A DNA stretch of 64,000 nucleotides from Bacteroidota bacterium (lineage in GTDB: Bacteria > Bacteroidota > Bacteroidia > Sphingobacteriales > Sphingobacteriaceae), in assembly GCA_013286235.1 (NCBI GenBank), contig JABDGE010000002.1, forward strand, positions 21,436 through 85,435, read 5' to 3'. Made by a program: the position numbers and the translations under genes. Positions 45,816 through 55,800 of this stretch are shown here, in pieces. Each line of letters begins with the position of its first letter. The first letter of the stretch is position 1. The notes below the pieces were generated by a model. It was given only the letters and a program-made list of their open reading frames with translations, did not search any database and was not told where the DNA came from.

Positions 45816-46468
45816 AAAAAAAATACATACATGGCTGAATATCAACTATATATCACACAAAACCATTCCAAAACAACGTCGAAAATGAAATTTTTTAGCC
45901 CCAAAATGACAAAATTCAGTAATTTAAGTTGTAGGACGAGTGTCCTGCGCCAGGCCGATTTTACCGGAATAAAGGTGCGGGGCCGGCCGCTTTTTATCAG
46001 GAACGGGGAGACTCGTTTTAATAATGTTCTTTGACTATAACTAAAGTGGTACTCAAAAAGACAATGCTACTTGCGTTACATTGTATCGTCATGGATCATC
46101 CGCAGATTGGCCACAGATTCAAAACAAATCATAATCAATTCATAACAAAATCACAATAAACCGCGTAGCGCTCCTGAACGCCACTGAAAAAAAGACAACA
46201 CGGTGAAGAATACACAATAAAATCATAGTGATATCATAACCGTATAATAACAAAAAAATGACGCAATGAAGCTGAAATCGGTGAAATCAAAAAATAATCG
46301 GTGAAACTAAGCGCAGCGACTCATGAACGCCGCTGAAAACAAACAACACACGTGAATAATCCCAGGAAAAAAAATAGCTGTAGATAGCTGATATTTAGTT
46401 ATTTGAAATTGCTGGTTTGTTTGAGATGTTTTAATCGTAAATCGTAAATCGTAATTCGTAATTCGATC

Positions 46469-47218
46469 TCACGCAAACCAATCAAAAAGATCGCTTTGTT
46501 TCAGCGCTGATTTTTGACCGGGATCCAGGTCTTTTTGCACGCGCCCCTCTGCCATCAGCATCAGCCGGCTGCCATAAGTAAACGCATCTTTCAGGTTGTG
46601 GGTGATGAGGATGGCTGTCAGGCGGTAATGTTTGATAAGGTCCTCGGCGGTTTTCATCACGATTTGAGCCGATTTCGGATCAAGTGCGGCGGTTGGTTCG
46701 TCTAACAACAATATTTTGCAGCTATCCATCACGCTCATCAGCAAAGTCAGCGCTTGTCGCTGCCCACCGGAGAGTGTGCCCATGGGTTGTTCGATCTTAT
46801 TTTCGAGACCCATGCCCAGGGTTGATATTCTTTCTCTAACCTGGTTTTTAAACGTTTCATTAATGCCGATAGAAAGCCCTTTTGGTCGGGTGCGGATGGA
46901 GGCCAGCCTGAAATTATCAATAATGCTTAGGTCGGGCGCCGTACCGCTCAGTGGATTTTGGAAAACACGTGCGATCCATTGGCTCCGGCGATAGTCTGGC
47001 ATTTTGGTTACTTCCATCTTGTCGATATGCACACTGCCCGAGCTGGGTCTAACGCTTCCGGCCACGATGTCGAGCAGGGTTGATTTACCGGACCCATTGG
47101 CGCCGACGATCACCACAAACTCGCCGGCAGCAAAATGCAGATCGACCCCGTTGAGGGCATTTACCTGGTTAGGCTGCCCCGGATTGAAAGTTTTATGAAT
47201 ATGGTTAAGATCGATCAT
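46469..47218 (-). CDS. ABC transporter ATP-binding protein
   Basis: A 249-residue ATPase with Walker A GANGSGKST, Q-loop VFQNP, signature LSGGQRQ, Walker B ILLLDEPTAALD and the switch His in LITHNLKDA. With the two upstream genes it forms a complete importer (binding protein, permease, ATPase) of the type whose permease is about 290 residues. ATG at 47218 lies five bases after the permease stop; a TTG at 47227 would overlap by four bases. Confidence 0.93.
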   Translation of the reverse strand: MIDLNHIHKTFNPGQPNQVNALNGVDLHFAAGEFVVIVGANGSGKSTLLDIVAGSVRPSSGSVHIDKMEVTKMPDYRRSQWIARVFQNPLSGTAPDLSIIDNFRLASIRTRPKGLSIGINETFKNQVRERISTLGMGLENKIEQPMGTLSGGQRQALTLLMSVMDSCKILLLDEPTAALDPKSAQIVMKTAEDLIKHYRLTAILITHNLKDAFTYGSRLMLMAEGRVQKDLDPGQKSALKQSDLFDWFA

Positions 47219-47223
47219 AGCGC

Positions 47224-48099
47224 TCAAAACATGCTTTTGCCCCGGGCGGTGATACGCGGCAGGCTCACGATTAACAATACAAATACGGCGGTTACTAATT
47301 TTAACAGGTTTGCATCGACCCCAATATCAAGCGTTACCGCAAGTACCAGCTGAAATATAATCGCGCCTGCCAATACAAGCAGCAGGCTGACCGCTACCGA
47401 TGTCACCTTCAGCCAATTGATCAGTGTTTCGCCAATGATCACCGAGCCAAGACCCACGATAACGATGCCTATACCCATGCTGATGTCGGTAAAACCCTGG
47501 AACTGGCTGATGAGGTAACCGCTCAAGGCTGTTAGCGCATTTGCCACGGCGAGTCCAATAATTTTCATGCGGTCGGTATTTACCCCGAGGGAGCGGATCA
47601 TGCTTTCGCTGTTCCCGGTCGCCCGCATGGCAATCCCAAAATCGGTCTTTAATACATAGCCTATCAGCAGGGTAATAACCGCTACAAATACGATCAGTAT
47701 CCAAAATGTATTTTGATTGGGGTCTGCACCGATGTTAACGATGGTGAAGATCGACTGCAGGTTGATCAGGGGCAGGTTAGAACGGCCCATTAGTGACAGG
47801 TTCACAGAATACAGAGCCGTCATCACCAATATGCCGGCTAACAAGGCATTGATCTTTAACCTGGTATGAATAAATCCGGTGATAGCGCCTGCCGTACCTC
47901 CCGCAATAATTACCAGTGGCAAAATGATATAAGGAGGTTGGTGATGGGTGAGCAAAATAGCGGTAACCACGGCTCCCAGGGTATAACTGCCATCGGTGGT
48001 AATATCAGGGATGTTGAATATCTTCATCGAGATATAGATCCCGAGTGCGATAGCCGAGTAGCAAAGACCGAGTAATAATGCCGTAAGGTAAAAATCCAT
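47224..48099 (-). CDS. ABC transporter permease
   Basis: A 291-residue membrane protein with about eight hydrophobic segments. MKIFNIPDITTDGSYTLGA and ANALTALSGYLISQFQGF are typical of permeases that pair with the ABC_sub_bind type of solute-binding lipoprotein. The start codon overlaps the stop of the binding-protein gene by one base (TAATG), so the genes are coupled. It forms the channel of the importer encoded at 46469-49070. Confidence 0.92.
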   Translation of the reverse strand: MDFYLTALLLGLCYSAIALGIYISMKIFNIPDITTDGSYTLGAVVTAILLTHHQPPYIILPLVIIAGGTAGAITGFIHTRLKINALLAGILVMTALYSVNLSLMGRSNLPLINLQSIFTIVNIGADPNQNTFWILIVFVAVITLLIGYVLKTDFGIAMRATGNSESMIRSLGVNTDRMKIIGLAVANALTALSGYLISQFQGFTDISMGIGIVIVGLGSVIIGETLINWLKVTSVAVSLLLVLAGAIIFQLVLAVTLDIGVDANLLKLVTAVFVLLIVSLPRITARGKSMF

Positions 48100-49070
48100 T
48101 ATTTAACCGCTTCGAAATTTGATGGGATTGCGATATTGTATTTTTTTGCTTGTGCGGGGTTATAAACCCGCTTGCGCATTTTAACCAATTCCGGTTGCAG
48201 CCCTTTCGTCGAATGTGTTTTCAGAAACTGTGCCGCCTGTTCACCCGCCTGGTAACCCCATTGGTAAATATCGGCGCCAAATGCAGCTACAGCCCCACGC
48301 TGAACCAGCCCCGCCTCGCTGGTAAAAACCGGCACATGCTTTTGATCGCAGCTTTTTACAATGGTTTCCATTGCGGTGAAGACGGTATTGTCAGGCAGGG
48401 CAAAAAATGCGTCGATATTTTTGCCGAGCAGTGATTGAGTTACCAGCTGCGCGTCGGCCGACGAGTTTAGCGGCAAGCTTACCAGGTTAATATTCAGTTT
48501 GCCGGCCAGTTCCTGTATCCGGTTTTTGGCGAGGACGGATTGGGGTTCCGATTGGTCATAAACCATCCCAACGGTCAACTTACCCGATATTGGTTTCAAT
48601 AACGTGGGAATTATATCAAAGGACGTATCGATATAATTCAAGTCCTCAACTGTGCCGAACAAGTTAACGGGTCTCTTTACGCGTTCATCTTCCAGATTCA
48701 TGAGCTTCACAGTGGGCGAAACAGTTACAAACACTGGAATGATCTTGGTGCGCTGAACAGCAGCGATCGAAGAAACTGTAGGGCAGGTTGCAATCAGGTC
48801 AACCTTTTCGGAAATGAAATAATTCACAACCTGTGTTAGCGTTGTGGGGCTGCCCTGCGCATTCCGGTAGTCAATCTTTACGGTCTTCGCATCCTCACTG
48901 AATCCATTTTTCTTTAATGCATCCACAAAGCCGGTCCGGGCGGGAGCAAGTGACGCATCCTCGAACGCGTCCACAAAGCCAACAAGCGGAACTGTTCGTT
49001 TGGTTGTTTTATTACAGGAGCCGATGATTGCGCTTAAAAGAAGCAAGGCGAGAACACTTCGTATCTTCAT
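48099..49070 (-). CDS. ABC transporter substrate-binding lipoprotein
   Basis: A 323-residue lipoprotein (signal MKIRSVLALLLLSAIIGSC). TVPLVGFVDAFEDASLAPAR, KVDLIATCPTVSSIAA and LTVGMVYDQSEPQSV fit the ABC_sub_bind family of two-lobed binding proteins; relatives in Firmicutes bind aromatic amino acids such as tryptophan. The ligand here is not known. Met at 49070 opens the lipoprotein signal and is preferred over 49124. First gene of the three-gene importer. Confidence 0.92.
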   Translation of the reverse strand: MKIRSVLALLLLSAIIGSCNKTTKRTVPLVGFVDAFEDASLAPARTGFVDALKKNGFSEDAKTVKIDYRNAQGSPTTLTQVVNYFISEKVDLIATCPTVSSIAAVQRTKIIPVFVTVSPTVKLMNLEDERVKRPVNLFGTVEDLNYIDTSFDIIPTLLKPISGKLTVGMVYDQSEPQSVLAKNRIQELAGKLNINLVSLPLNSSADAQLVTQSLLGKNIDAFFALPDNTVFTAMETIVKSCDQKHVPVFTSEAGLVQRGAVAAFGADIYQWGYQAGEQAAQFLKTHSTKGLQPELVKMRKRVYNPAQAKKYNIAIPSNFEAVK

Positions 49071-49101
49071 GCCACTAAGATAGCGAAACAGGGCCAAACA
49101 G

Positions 49102-49147
49102 AAAAGGCTTTCCGGGTAAAGCAAATGCCAGCCCGAAAAGCCTTTTT
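49102..49147. terminator. Inverted repeat between the pepsin-like gene and the ABC operon
   Basis: AAAAGGCTTTCCGGG (49102-49116) and CCCGAAAAGCCTTTTT (49132-49147) pair with one internal mismatch, with T-rich sequence on both sides. It could end transcripts from the minus-strand gene that stops at 49271. Confidence 0.5.
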
Positions 49148-49270
49148 AATTGCCGTCGTCTCTTACCAATGGCAGGTCAAAATCGCGCAACCCTGAACTG
49201 AAAGTCAAATTCTCGATCTCTTTGACCTCCGACCATAACTGCCAACTGCTACTGCCTGCTGCCCACTGAC

Positions 49271-50386
49271 TTAATTGTTTTTCAATCCAATTTGGTTGTT
49301 TGAAAAATTCTCCAAATATTGGTTGTTCACGAAAAAGTCAATTCCGAAGATCGTAAATTCTCCGCCGGTTTTGCCAGGGTTCTCGATGTACGTGAGGTTT
49401 TGCTCGGCCCCAACCGTAAAAGCGTAGTTGAATCCGGCCTGTGTAGCAATGGTTACGGTACTGCCTGTCGTTAATTCTGTAAGGTCGGCAATGGCATTAG
49501 TATCTTCAACGTAATTATATCCGGAGGTGCCGGTATCAAACAACGCGTAGGTAGTGTCTTTGGTGCCGTTATAGGTTACCGTGGTAGGAAATATAGGCAC
49601 ATATCCGTCGCCCGCGTAAAAATTTGCCTGATGCATGATATATCCCGAAGAAGACGAAACATCGGATGACGTTAAACCAATTGTAACCACACTCGGAACA
49701 TAGGTACCCTCTTCACTAAAATTTGTAGTGCCCAACGCGGCCAGCTTGAAGCCCCTGGTGAGGCCTGTCCCCGGATCATAATAACTGAAGGGGCTGGTGA
49801 TATAATTATTTCCCGGACTAAAATAAATGTATTCACAATTGACGCCGAACGTATCAAAGTAGTGCGCGGGGAGCGTTTGGCCGGTGGCGTCAACCGCTTT
49901 GTAATATAAACAAAATGGCAGGCGTTTAATAACGAAGCTCCCGTTTTGATCGCCAACTGTTACCGGCGCATAGGCCAGGTTGCCGTATACGGTAGTGGTT
50001 GTTGCGCTATCAGCGCCATATTCCAGTGTGGAAGTTTGATTTGTGATGGTAATTCCGTTCACGACAGTTGAGTCGCCGGTGAAATTGAAACCCGACGTGG
50101 TGATCATGGCAGGGGGAACGGTCCCGCTGGCATCCAAAACCATGCCGCCTGAACCGGTATCAAACACCAATCCGTCATCGACAGACTGGGTGCCGACTTG
50201 TGTAATAGCCACGATCAATTCCCTGTACTGGGCGGAATCAGCTTCGTATAAGCCCAATTCTGTCGGCGTGGCCGTAACTGGTGCTGGCTTAGTATTATTT
50301 TCTTTTTTACTACAGGAAGCTAAAACGAGTAACAAAAAAAGTGCGGAAAGAAAAGGCAGGGCATTTAACGTGTATTTTTTTCTCAT
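49271..50386 (-). CDS. Pepsin-like (A1-type) aspartic peptidase lipoprotein
   Basis: A 371-residue lipoprotein (signal ending LVLASC, Cys25). Two aspartic protease motifs are seen: LVFDTGSGGMVLD with Asp76 and YALFDTGTSGYN with Asp284, 208 residues apart. Between them STLEYGADSATTTTVYGNLA resembles the pepsin flap, with Tyr123 in the flap position, and HYFDTFGVN resembles the strand after it. The C-terminus FTIFGIDFFVNNQYL and NNQIGLKN copies the pepsin end (ILGD-F, NN-VG-A). I infer a two-lobed A1-family peptidase anchored to the outer membrane. Bacterial pepsins are rare. The identity is from motifs only; loss of activity cannot be excluded. Confidence 0.75.
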   Translation of the reverse strand: MRKKYTLNALPFLSALFLLLVLASCSKKENNTKPAPVTATPTELGLYEADSAQYRELIVAITQVGTQSVDDGLVFDTGSGGMVLDASGTVPPAMITTSGFNFTGDSTVVNGITITNQTSTLEYGADSATTTTVYGNLAYAPVTVGDQNGSFVIKRLPFCLYYKAVDATGQTLPAHYFDTFGVNCEYIYFSPGNNYITSPFSYYDPGTGLTRGFKLAALGTTNFSEEGTYVPSVVTIGLTSSDVSSSSGYIMHQANFYAGDGYVPIFPTTVTYNGTKDTTYALFDTGTSGYNYVEDTNAIADLTELTTGSTVTIATQAGFNYAFTVGAEQNLTYIENPGKTGGEFTIFGIDFFVNNQYLENFSNNQIGLKNN

Positions 50387-50433
50387 TTTTAAACAATAAG
50401 TTCATGTATAATAACAGTCTTTTTATCAATTTA

Positions 50434-50616
50434 TTATCGAAACCGCATGATATTGGTCGATGTTTTAAAGGCCTTCGTCGGTACATCAGACTCGATTTTC
50501 CCCTCGGAGTTTAATCGCTCGCGCAAATGTTTGTCCAATGATCGGCTTTCTAATAAATTGCAGCCGCAAAATACGAATAATTCGCTTATAATCACGATAG
50601 CGATGCCCACAAACAT
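50434..50616 (-). CDS. Small single-span membrane protein, hypothetical
   Basis: A 60-residue frame with one hydrophobic segment (MFVGIAIVIISELFVFCGCN) followed by a charged tail (SLDKHLRERLNSEGKIESD). Basic codons just upstream of the ATG would extend it as IKIVIKRRGT, but there is no start there. It is divergent from the aminotransferase gene. It is plausible but unproven; a competing plus-strand frame covers the same bases. Confidence 0.4.
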   Translation of the reverse strand: MFVGIAIVIISELFVFCGCNLLESRSLDKHLRERLNSEGKIESDVPTKAFKTSTNIMRFR

Positions 50617-50661
50617 AGTCCCCCTGCGTTTAATGACGATTTTTATCTAATTTAGCCGCTC

Positions 50662-51807
50662 ATGACTCCTGTTATTTCAAAGTTGCCGCAAACAGGCACC
50701 ACCATTTTCACCGTAATGTCGGCATTGGCCAGCGAGGTAGGCGCCATAAATCTTTCGCAGGGTTTCCCCGATTTTGACACCCCGCCTAAGCTCATCGCTT
50801 TGGTAAACGCCGCCATGAAAGCAGGCCATAACCAATACGCGCCAATGGCCGGCGTGGTTGCCCTGCGCGAGCAGATAGCTGAAAAAACCGAAAAGCTGTA
50901 TGGCGCCGTTTATAACCCGGAAACGGAAATTACCGTAACAGCGGGCGGTACACAGGCAATATTTACGGCTATTACAGCAACAATCAATCCCAATGACGAG
51001 GTGATTATTTTTGAACCGGCGTTTGACTGCTATGCCCCGGCAATTAAACTGGCTGGTGGAATTGTAAAATCGCTGGAGCTTGAACCGCCCGACTACCGGA
51101 TACCCTGGGCAATGGTAAAAAGGCTGATCAACAATAAAACCAGGATGATCATTCTGAACACGCCGCACAATCCAACGGGAACTATATTGCACCGGGAAGA
51201 CATTGACGAACTGACAGCGATTGTAAAAAACCAGGATATATTACTTTTAAGCGACGAGGTTTATGAACACCTGATATATGATGGCGAAACGCATCACAGC
51301 ATGGCACGTTACCCCGAATTGCGGCAACGGAGCTTTATTGTGGCTTCGTTTGGCAAGCCTTTCCATGCCACGGGGTGGAAGGTGGGTTACTGTATGGCGC
51401 CGGAATTTTTAATGAGCGAATTCAGGAAGGTGCACCAGTTCCTGGTTTTTAGCGTAAATGCGCCCATACAATATGCAATTGCCGATTATTTACGGGACGA
51501 AAGCACTTATTTGAGCCTTCCGGCTTTCTTCCAGGAAAAGCGCGATTATTTTCGCAAGGGATTGGAACAAAGCCGCTTTAAGTTACTTCCCTGCAGCGGT
51601 TCTTACTTCCAATCGGTGACCTTTAACGGTATTACGGATGAAAAAGACACTGATTTTGCGCTGCGGCTAACAAAGGATTTTGGGGTGGCATCTATACCCA
51701 CGTCGGTATTCTATACCCGGGGCACTGATCATCACGTGCTTCGCTTTTGTTTTGCCAAAAGGCAAGAAACATTGGATAAAGCCGTTGAAAGGTTGTTGAA
51801 GGTATAG
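50662..51807 (+). CDS. Methionine/glutamine transaminase (YbdL-like)
   Basis: A 381-residue fold type I PLP aminotransferase. INLSQGFPDFDTP, AGGTQAIF, NTPHNPTGT, LLLSDEVYEHLIYDG and the PLP lysine in SFGKPFHATGWKVGY (SFGK) are all present. The pattern is that of the methionine/kynurenine aminotransferase group that uses glutamine as amino donor and regenerates methionine from its keto acid. The partner omega-amidase gene lies just downstream at 51931, matching the known salvage pair. Confidence 0.92.
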   Translation: MTPVISKLPQTGTTIFTVMSALASEVGAINLSQGFPDFDTPPKLIALVNAAMKAGHNQYAPMAGVVALREQIAEKTEKLYGAVYNPETEITVTAGGTQAIFTAITATINPNDEVIIFEPAFDCYAPAIKLAGGIVKSLELEPPDYRIPWAMVKRLINNKTRMIILNTPHNPTGTILHREDIDELTAIVKNQDILLLSDEVYEHLIYDGETHHSMARYPELRQRSFIVASFGKPFHATGWKVGYCMAPEFLMSEFRKVHQFLVFSVNAPIQYAIADYLRDESTYLSLPAFFQEKRDYFRKGLEQSRFKLLPCSGSYFQSVTFNGITDEKDTDFALRLTKDFGVASIPTSVFYTRGTDHHVLRFCFAKRQETLDKAVERLLKV

Positions 51808-51828
51808 TTTTTTGCAGTTCCTGGTTGA

Positions 51829-51844
51829 TCCCGCACGTGCGGGA
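51829..51844. repeat. Palindrome TCCCGCACGTGCGGGA, second copy
   Basis: Exact copy of the palindrome at 34611-34626, here in the spacer between the aminotransferase and the amidase genes. Confidence 0.8.
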
Positions 51845-51930
51845 TGGTTCATAGCAGATGCCGTAAATGCTAAAACCTGGAGTTTAACAAAAATAGAGAA
51901 CTGCATAAATGTATCATGAACTAAAGAACT

Positions 51931-52707
51931 ATGGAAAATTTGAAGATAAGTACTTTCCAGGGTTACCTCTACTGGGAAAACGTCGATAAAAACCTGCAAA
52001 ACATTACCACGCGCTTAACCGGAATCCGCGAAAAAACAGACCTGATCATTTTGCCGGAAATGTTCAGTACCGGCTTTTCCATGGAAGCTGAGAAACTGGC
52101 CGAGCCGATGGGCGGCAAATCGATGGAATGGATGCGAACTACCGCCGAACAATATGATTGCGTGGTATGCGGAAGCCTGATCATCAAAGACGAAGGTAAC
52201 TTCTATAACCGGCTGATATGGATGCGGCAGGATGGCAGCTACGAATGTTATGATAAGCGCCACCTTTTTGCGATGGCTAAAGAACACCTTCCGTACACGC
52301 CCGGCGGCAAAAAGCTGATTGTTGAGCTGAAAGGCTGGAAGATCTGCCCGATGATCTGTTATGACCTGCGTTTCCCGGTGTGGCTCCGGAATGCGGAACA
52401 TGCTTATGACCTGCTGATCATTATCGCTAACTGGCCCGAACGCCGAAGCGCGCACTGGCGTACCCTGATCAGCGCACGTGCCATCGAAAACCAGGCCTAT
52501 GTGATCGGCGTGAACCGTGTGGGTCACGATGGCAACGAGGTCTATCATTCAGGCGACTCGACCTGCGTTGACCCAATGGGCAATATTGTTTATTACAAAC
52601 GCGACGAAGAAGACCTGTACACTTTTACCATACTTGCCGAAGAGGTAAAGAAAACCCGGCGCGCACTTCCGTTCTTAGCGGACGCAGACGACTTCCGGAT
52701 AGTTTGA
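51931..52707 (+). CDS. Omega-amidase (YafV-like nitrilase superfamily)
   Basis: A 258-residue carbon-nitrogen hydrolase with the catalytic Glu in ILPEMFSTGF, Lys in CYDKRHLFAM and Cys in PMICYDLRFP. YafV-like enzymes hydrolyse alpha-ketoglutaramate, the by-product of glutamine transamination. The aminotransferase at 50662 would make that product, so the two act in sequence. The genes are 123 bases apart on the same strand. Confidence 0.93.
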   Translation: MENLKISTFQGYLYWENVDKNLQNITTRLTGIREKTDLIILPEMFSTGFSMEAEKLAEPMGGKSMEWMRTTAEQYDCVVCGSLIIKDEGNFYNRLIWMRQDGSYECYDKRHLFAMAKEHLPYTPGGKKLIVELKGWKICPMICYDLRFPVWLRNAEHAYDLLIIIANWPERRSAHWRTLISARAIENQAYVIGVNRVGHDGNEVYHSGDSTCVDPMGNIVYYKRDEEDLYTFTILAEEVKKTRRALPFLADADDFRIV

Positions 52708-52831
52708 CGATCGTATTTTATAGTATATTAGAGCTTCTTTGATGAAAATCAAAGACCTGAATGATATGATCAGCATAACCAACTGACAATAAATACTTTT
52801 TGAGTACCTTTTAAACTGATTTACACCCGGA

Positions 52832-55800
52832 ATGAAGCTTTTTTCACGAACCGCGTTCCTCATTTCTCTATTGGTAACCTGGGCTGTTGCATCATTCGCT
52901 CAGCATAAAAAAGACTACACGCTTTTAGTTGACCCATTTATCGGGACCGGTGGGCATGGGCACACCTACCCTGGCGCAGTGGCGCCTTTTGGGATGGTGC
53001 AATTAAGCCCCGATACCAGGTTAACAGGTTGGGACGGCTGCTCGGGCTATTATTACACCGACACCGTCGTTTATGGATTTTCGCATACTCATTTGAGCGG
53101 TACCGGCGTTGCCGACTACTGCGACGTGCTTTTTATGCCGACCGTTGGCGAACCGCAGTTTAAGAATTCAGAATACCAATCGGGCTTTAAAAAGAAAAAT
53201 GAAGTCGCCATCCCGGGTTACTATAAGACACACCTCGATAAATATAACATTGACGCCGAACTGACGGCTACAACCCGCGTAGGCGTTCACCGGTATACCT
53301 TCCCAAAAACAGGCTCAGCCAATATTATCATCGACCTGCAGCACCGCGACGAGGTGCTGGATTCATGGATTGAGATAGTGAACGATCACGAGATCCGTGG
53401 TTTCCGGCGGTCGAGGGCATGGGCGGAAGATCAGTCGGTCTATTTTTATGCGAAGTTTTCGAAGCCATTTAAGACTTACGGGATCGCTTTAAACGATTCG
53501 CTGCAACCCGGAAAAAATAAGCTTTCGGGTAAAAATATTAAAATGTATATCCGCTTTGACGACCCGCGCGAGGTAATTGCGAAGGTTGGTATTTCGTCGG
53601 TTAGTGCGGATGGCGCGTTACGGAACCTGGACGCGGAAGTGCCAGATTTCGATTTTAAGAAGGTTCAGCATGATGCCAAAGAGCTCTGGGAAACAGCATT
53701 GTCGAAAATCGAGGTAGAAGGTGGCGGCCCCGATGCATCCACCCAGCGCGAAGCGCGGGGCGACAATTCAAATACCGGAAACCGCAATACTAAGCATGCG
53801 GCGCAAACCAAACAGCCTGTAGTCGACTATGTCAAAACAAAGCAAATCATTTTCTATACAGCTTTGTATCATGCCATGCTGGCGCCCAACGTTTACAGCG
53901 ATGTGGACGGGCAGTACCGGGGAATGGATCAAAAAGTGCATACGGCGGATGGATTTACCTATTACACCGTATTTTCTTTATGGGATACCTATCGCGCCGA
54001 AGACCCATTGATGAACCTGATCGACCCTAAGCGCACACTTGATTTCGTAAAGTCGTTTTTGGCGATGTATGAACAGGGTGGCTTGCTGCCCATTTGGCCC
54101 CTTGCCTCCAACGAGACCTTTTGTATGGTTGGCAACCATTCCATACCGGTAATAGTCGACGCTTATGCAAAGGGCATAAGGGATTTTAACGCCGACGAAG
54201 CTCTTACGGCAATGAAAGCAGCGGTTAACCGCGATCAGTTCGGCCTGGATTCGTACCGGAAAAATGGCGTTGTTTTATCAGACGATGAGCCCGAATCTGT
54301 TTCCAAGACGCTCGAGTACACCATTGACGACTGGTGCATCGCACAAATGGCAAAAATGATGAACAAGCCTGATGATTACCATACTTTCATTAAGCGTGCC
54401 CAATACTGGAAGAACAATTTCAATAGTGAAAACGATTTTATGCAGGCAAGGGCAAACGGCGGCTGGTACACGCCTTTTGATCCGCGGGAAATTAACAACA
54501 ACTATACGGAAGGCAACTCCTGGCAATATTCGTTCTTAGCGCCGCAGGATGTGGAATCGCTGTCAGACGAAATGGGCGGCAAAGCGGCTTTTGAAGCAAA
54601 ATTAGATGAATTGTTCACCACGGATTCAAAGCTGACCGGCCGGCAGCAGGACGACGTAAGCGGTTTGATCGGGCAATACGCCCATGGCAATGAACCCAGT
54701 CACCATATGGCTTACCTGTTCAACTTCACCGATTCGCCGGAAAAAACCCAGTATTATATTGATAAAATATTACGCGAGGAGTACAGCGCCAATCCGGATG
54801 GCCTTTCCGGAAACGAGGATTGCGGGCAGATGTCGGCCTGGTATGTGATCAGCTCGCTTGGGATATACAATATTATGCCCGGCCAAAATCAGTTTCAGAT
54901 CGGCATGCCCCAGTTTGACAAGGCTGTCATCAACCTGGATAATGGCAAAAAATTTACCATTCTCAATTCAGGAGCCGGCATCAGCCGGGATAATATTTAC
55001 TTGCAGGGCATGAACCTCAACAAAAGGGCCTATAACAAAATTTACCTGGACTATAACGACATAGCAGACGGCGGCGAGTTTGAAGTATTTACCGGGCGGC
55101 TGCCAAATAAATTATTTGAACAGGGCCTTGAAAAGCCGGCTTCAAGAATATCCGACGACCTGATCATCCCCGATCCATATATCATAGCGCCTGCCAAAAC
55201 GATCAAAACGCCGTTTAGCATTCAAATTAAATGTGCTGACACCTCCGCAAAGATCTATTACACGCTTGACGGCTCCAGCCCTACCGCAAACTCGGCATTA
55301 TACAGCTCGCCTATCGCCATTGCATCCAATATTACAGTAAAGGCCATTGCAATCGACAAAGACAAAAGCAGCTTTGTCGACGAAGGCACATTTACAAAAG
55401 TCCGGGACGACTTGAAATTAACGCTTGTGAACAAATACCTGCCCAATTACGCCGATGAGGGCGACAACGCACTTATAAACGGTATCCGTGGAAAAGCCAA
55501 CTGGCGGCTGGGCAACTGGCAGGGCTACCAGGGAGTTGATTTGGTGGCAATAGTTGATATGGGCAAAGTGAAACCGGTGAAGCAAGTAAGCCTGGGCGCC
55601 CTGCAGGACACCCGCTCCTGGATTGTGTTCCCGAAATATGTTGAATATTGGACATCGAACGATGGCACAAATTATACATTGGCTACCACGGTGAACACAA
55701 GGGTTGATATTAAAGATATGAAGGTGCAAACGCAGGATTTTACCGGCTTGCTTAATACCAACGCACGCTATATCAAACTCGTGGCGAAACAATATGGCCC

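Larger units (their letters stand above)
44777..46468. other. 1.7-kb AT-rich gene-free island
   Basis: No frame here looks coding. It contains a ~75-bp unit repeated at 45500-45578 and 46295-46365 (AATCGGTGAAACTAAGCG, then TCATGAACGCCG, then GTGAATAATC), with a more diverged copy at 46158-46224; the tandem array at 45583-45710; the 21-bp array at 45710-45815; and TCGTAAATCGTAA runs at 46436-46465. It could be a decayed mobile element. Confidence 0.55.

Noticed and set aside
45717..46034. A 105-codon frame over the tandem arrays
   Set aside because: Most of it is the 21-bp repeat; there is no start context, and the rest looks non-coding.
50447..50650. A 67-codon plus-strand frame before the aminotransferase
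   Set aside because: It overlaps the minus-strand small membrane protein frame, which has a more protein-like make-up; neither is certain.
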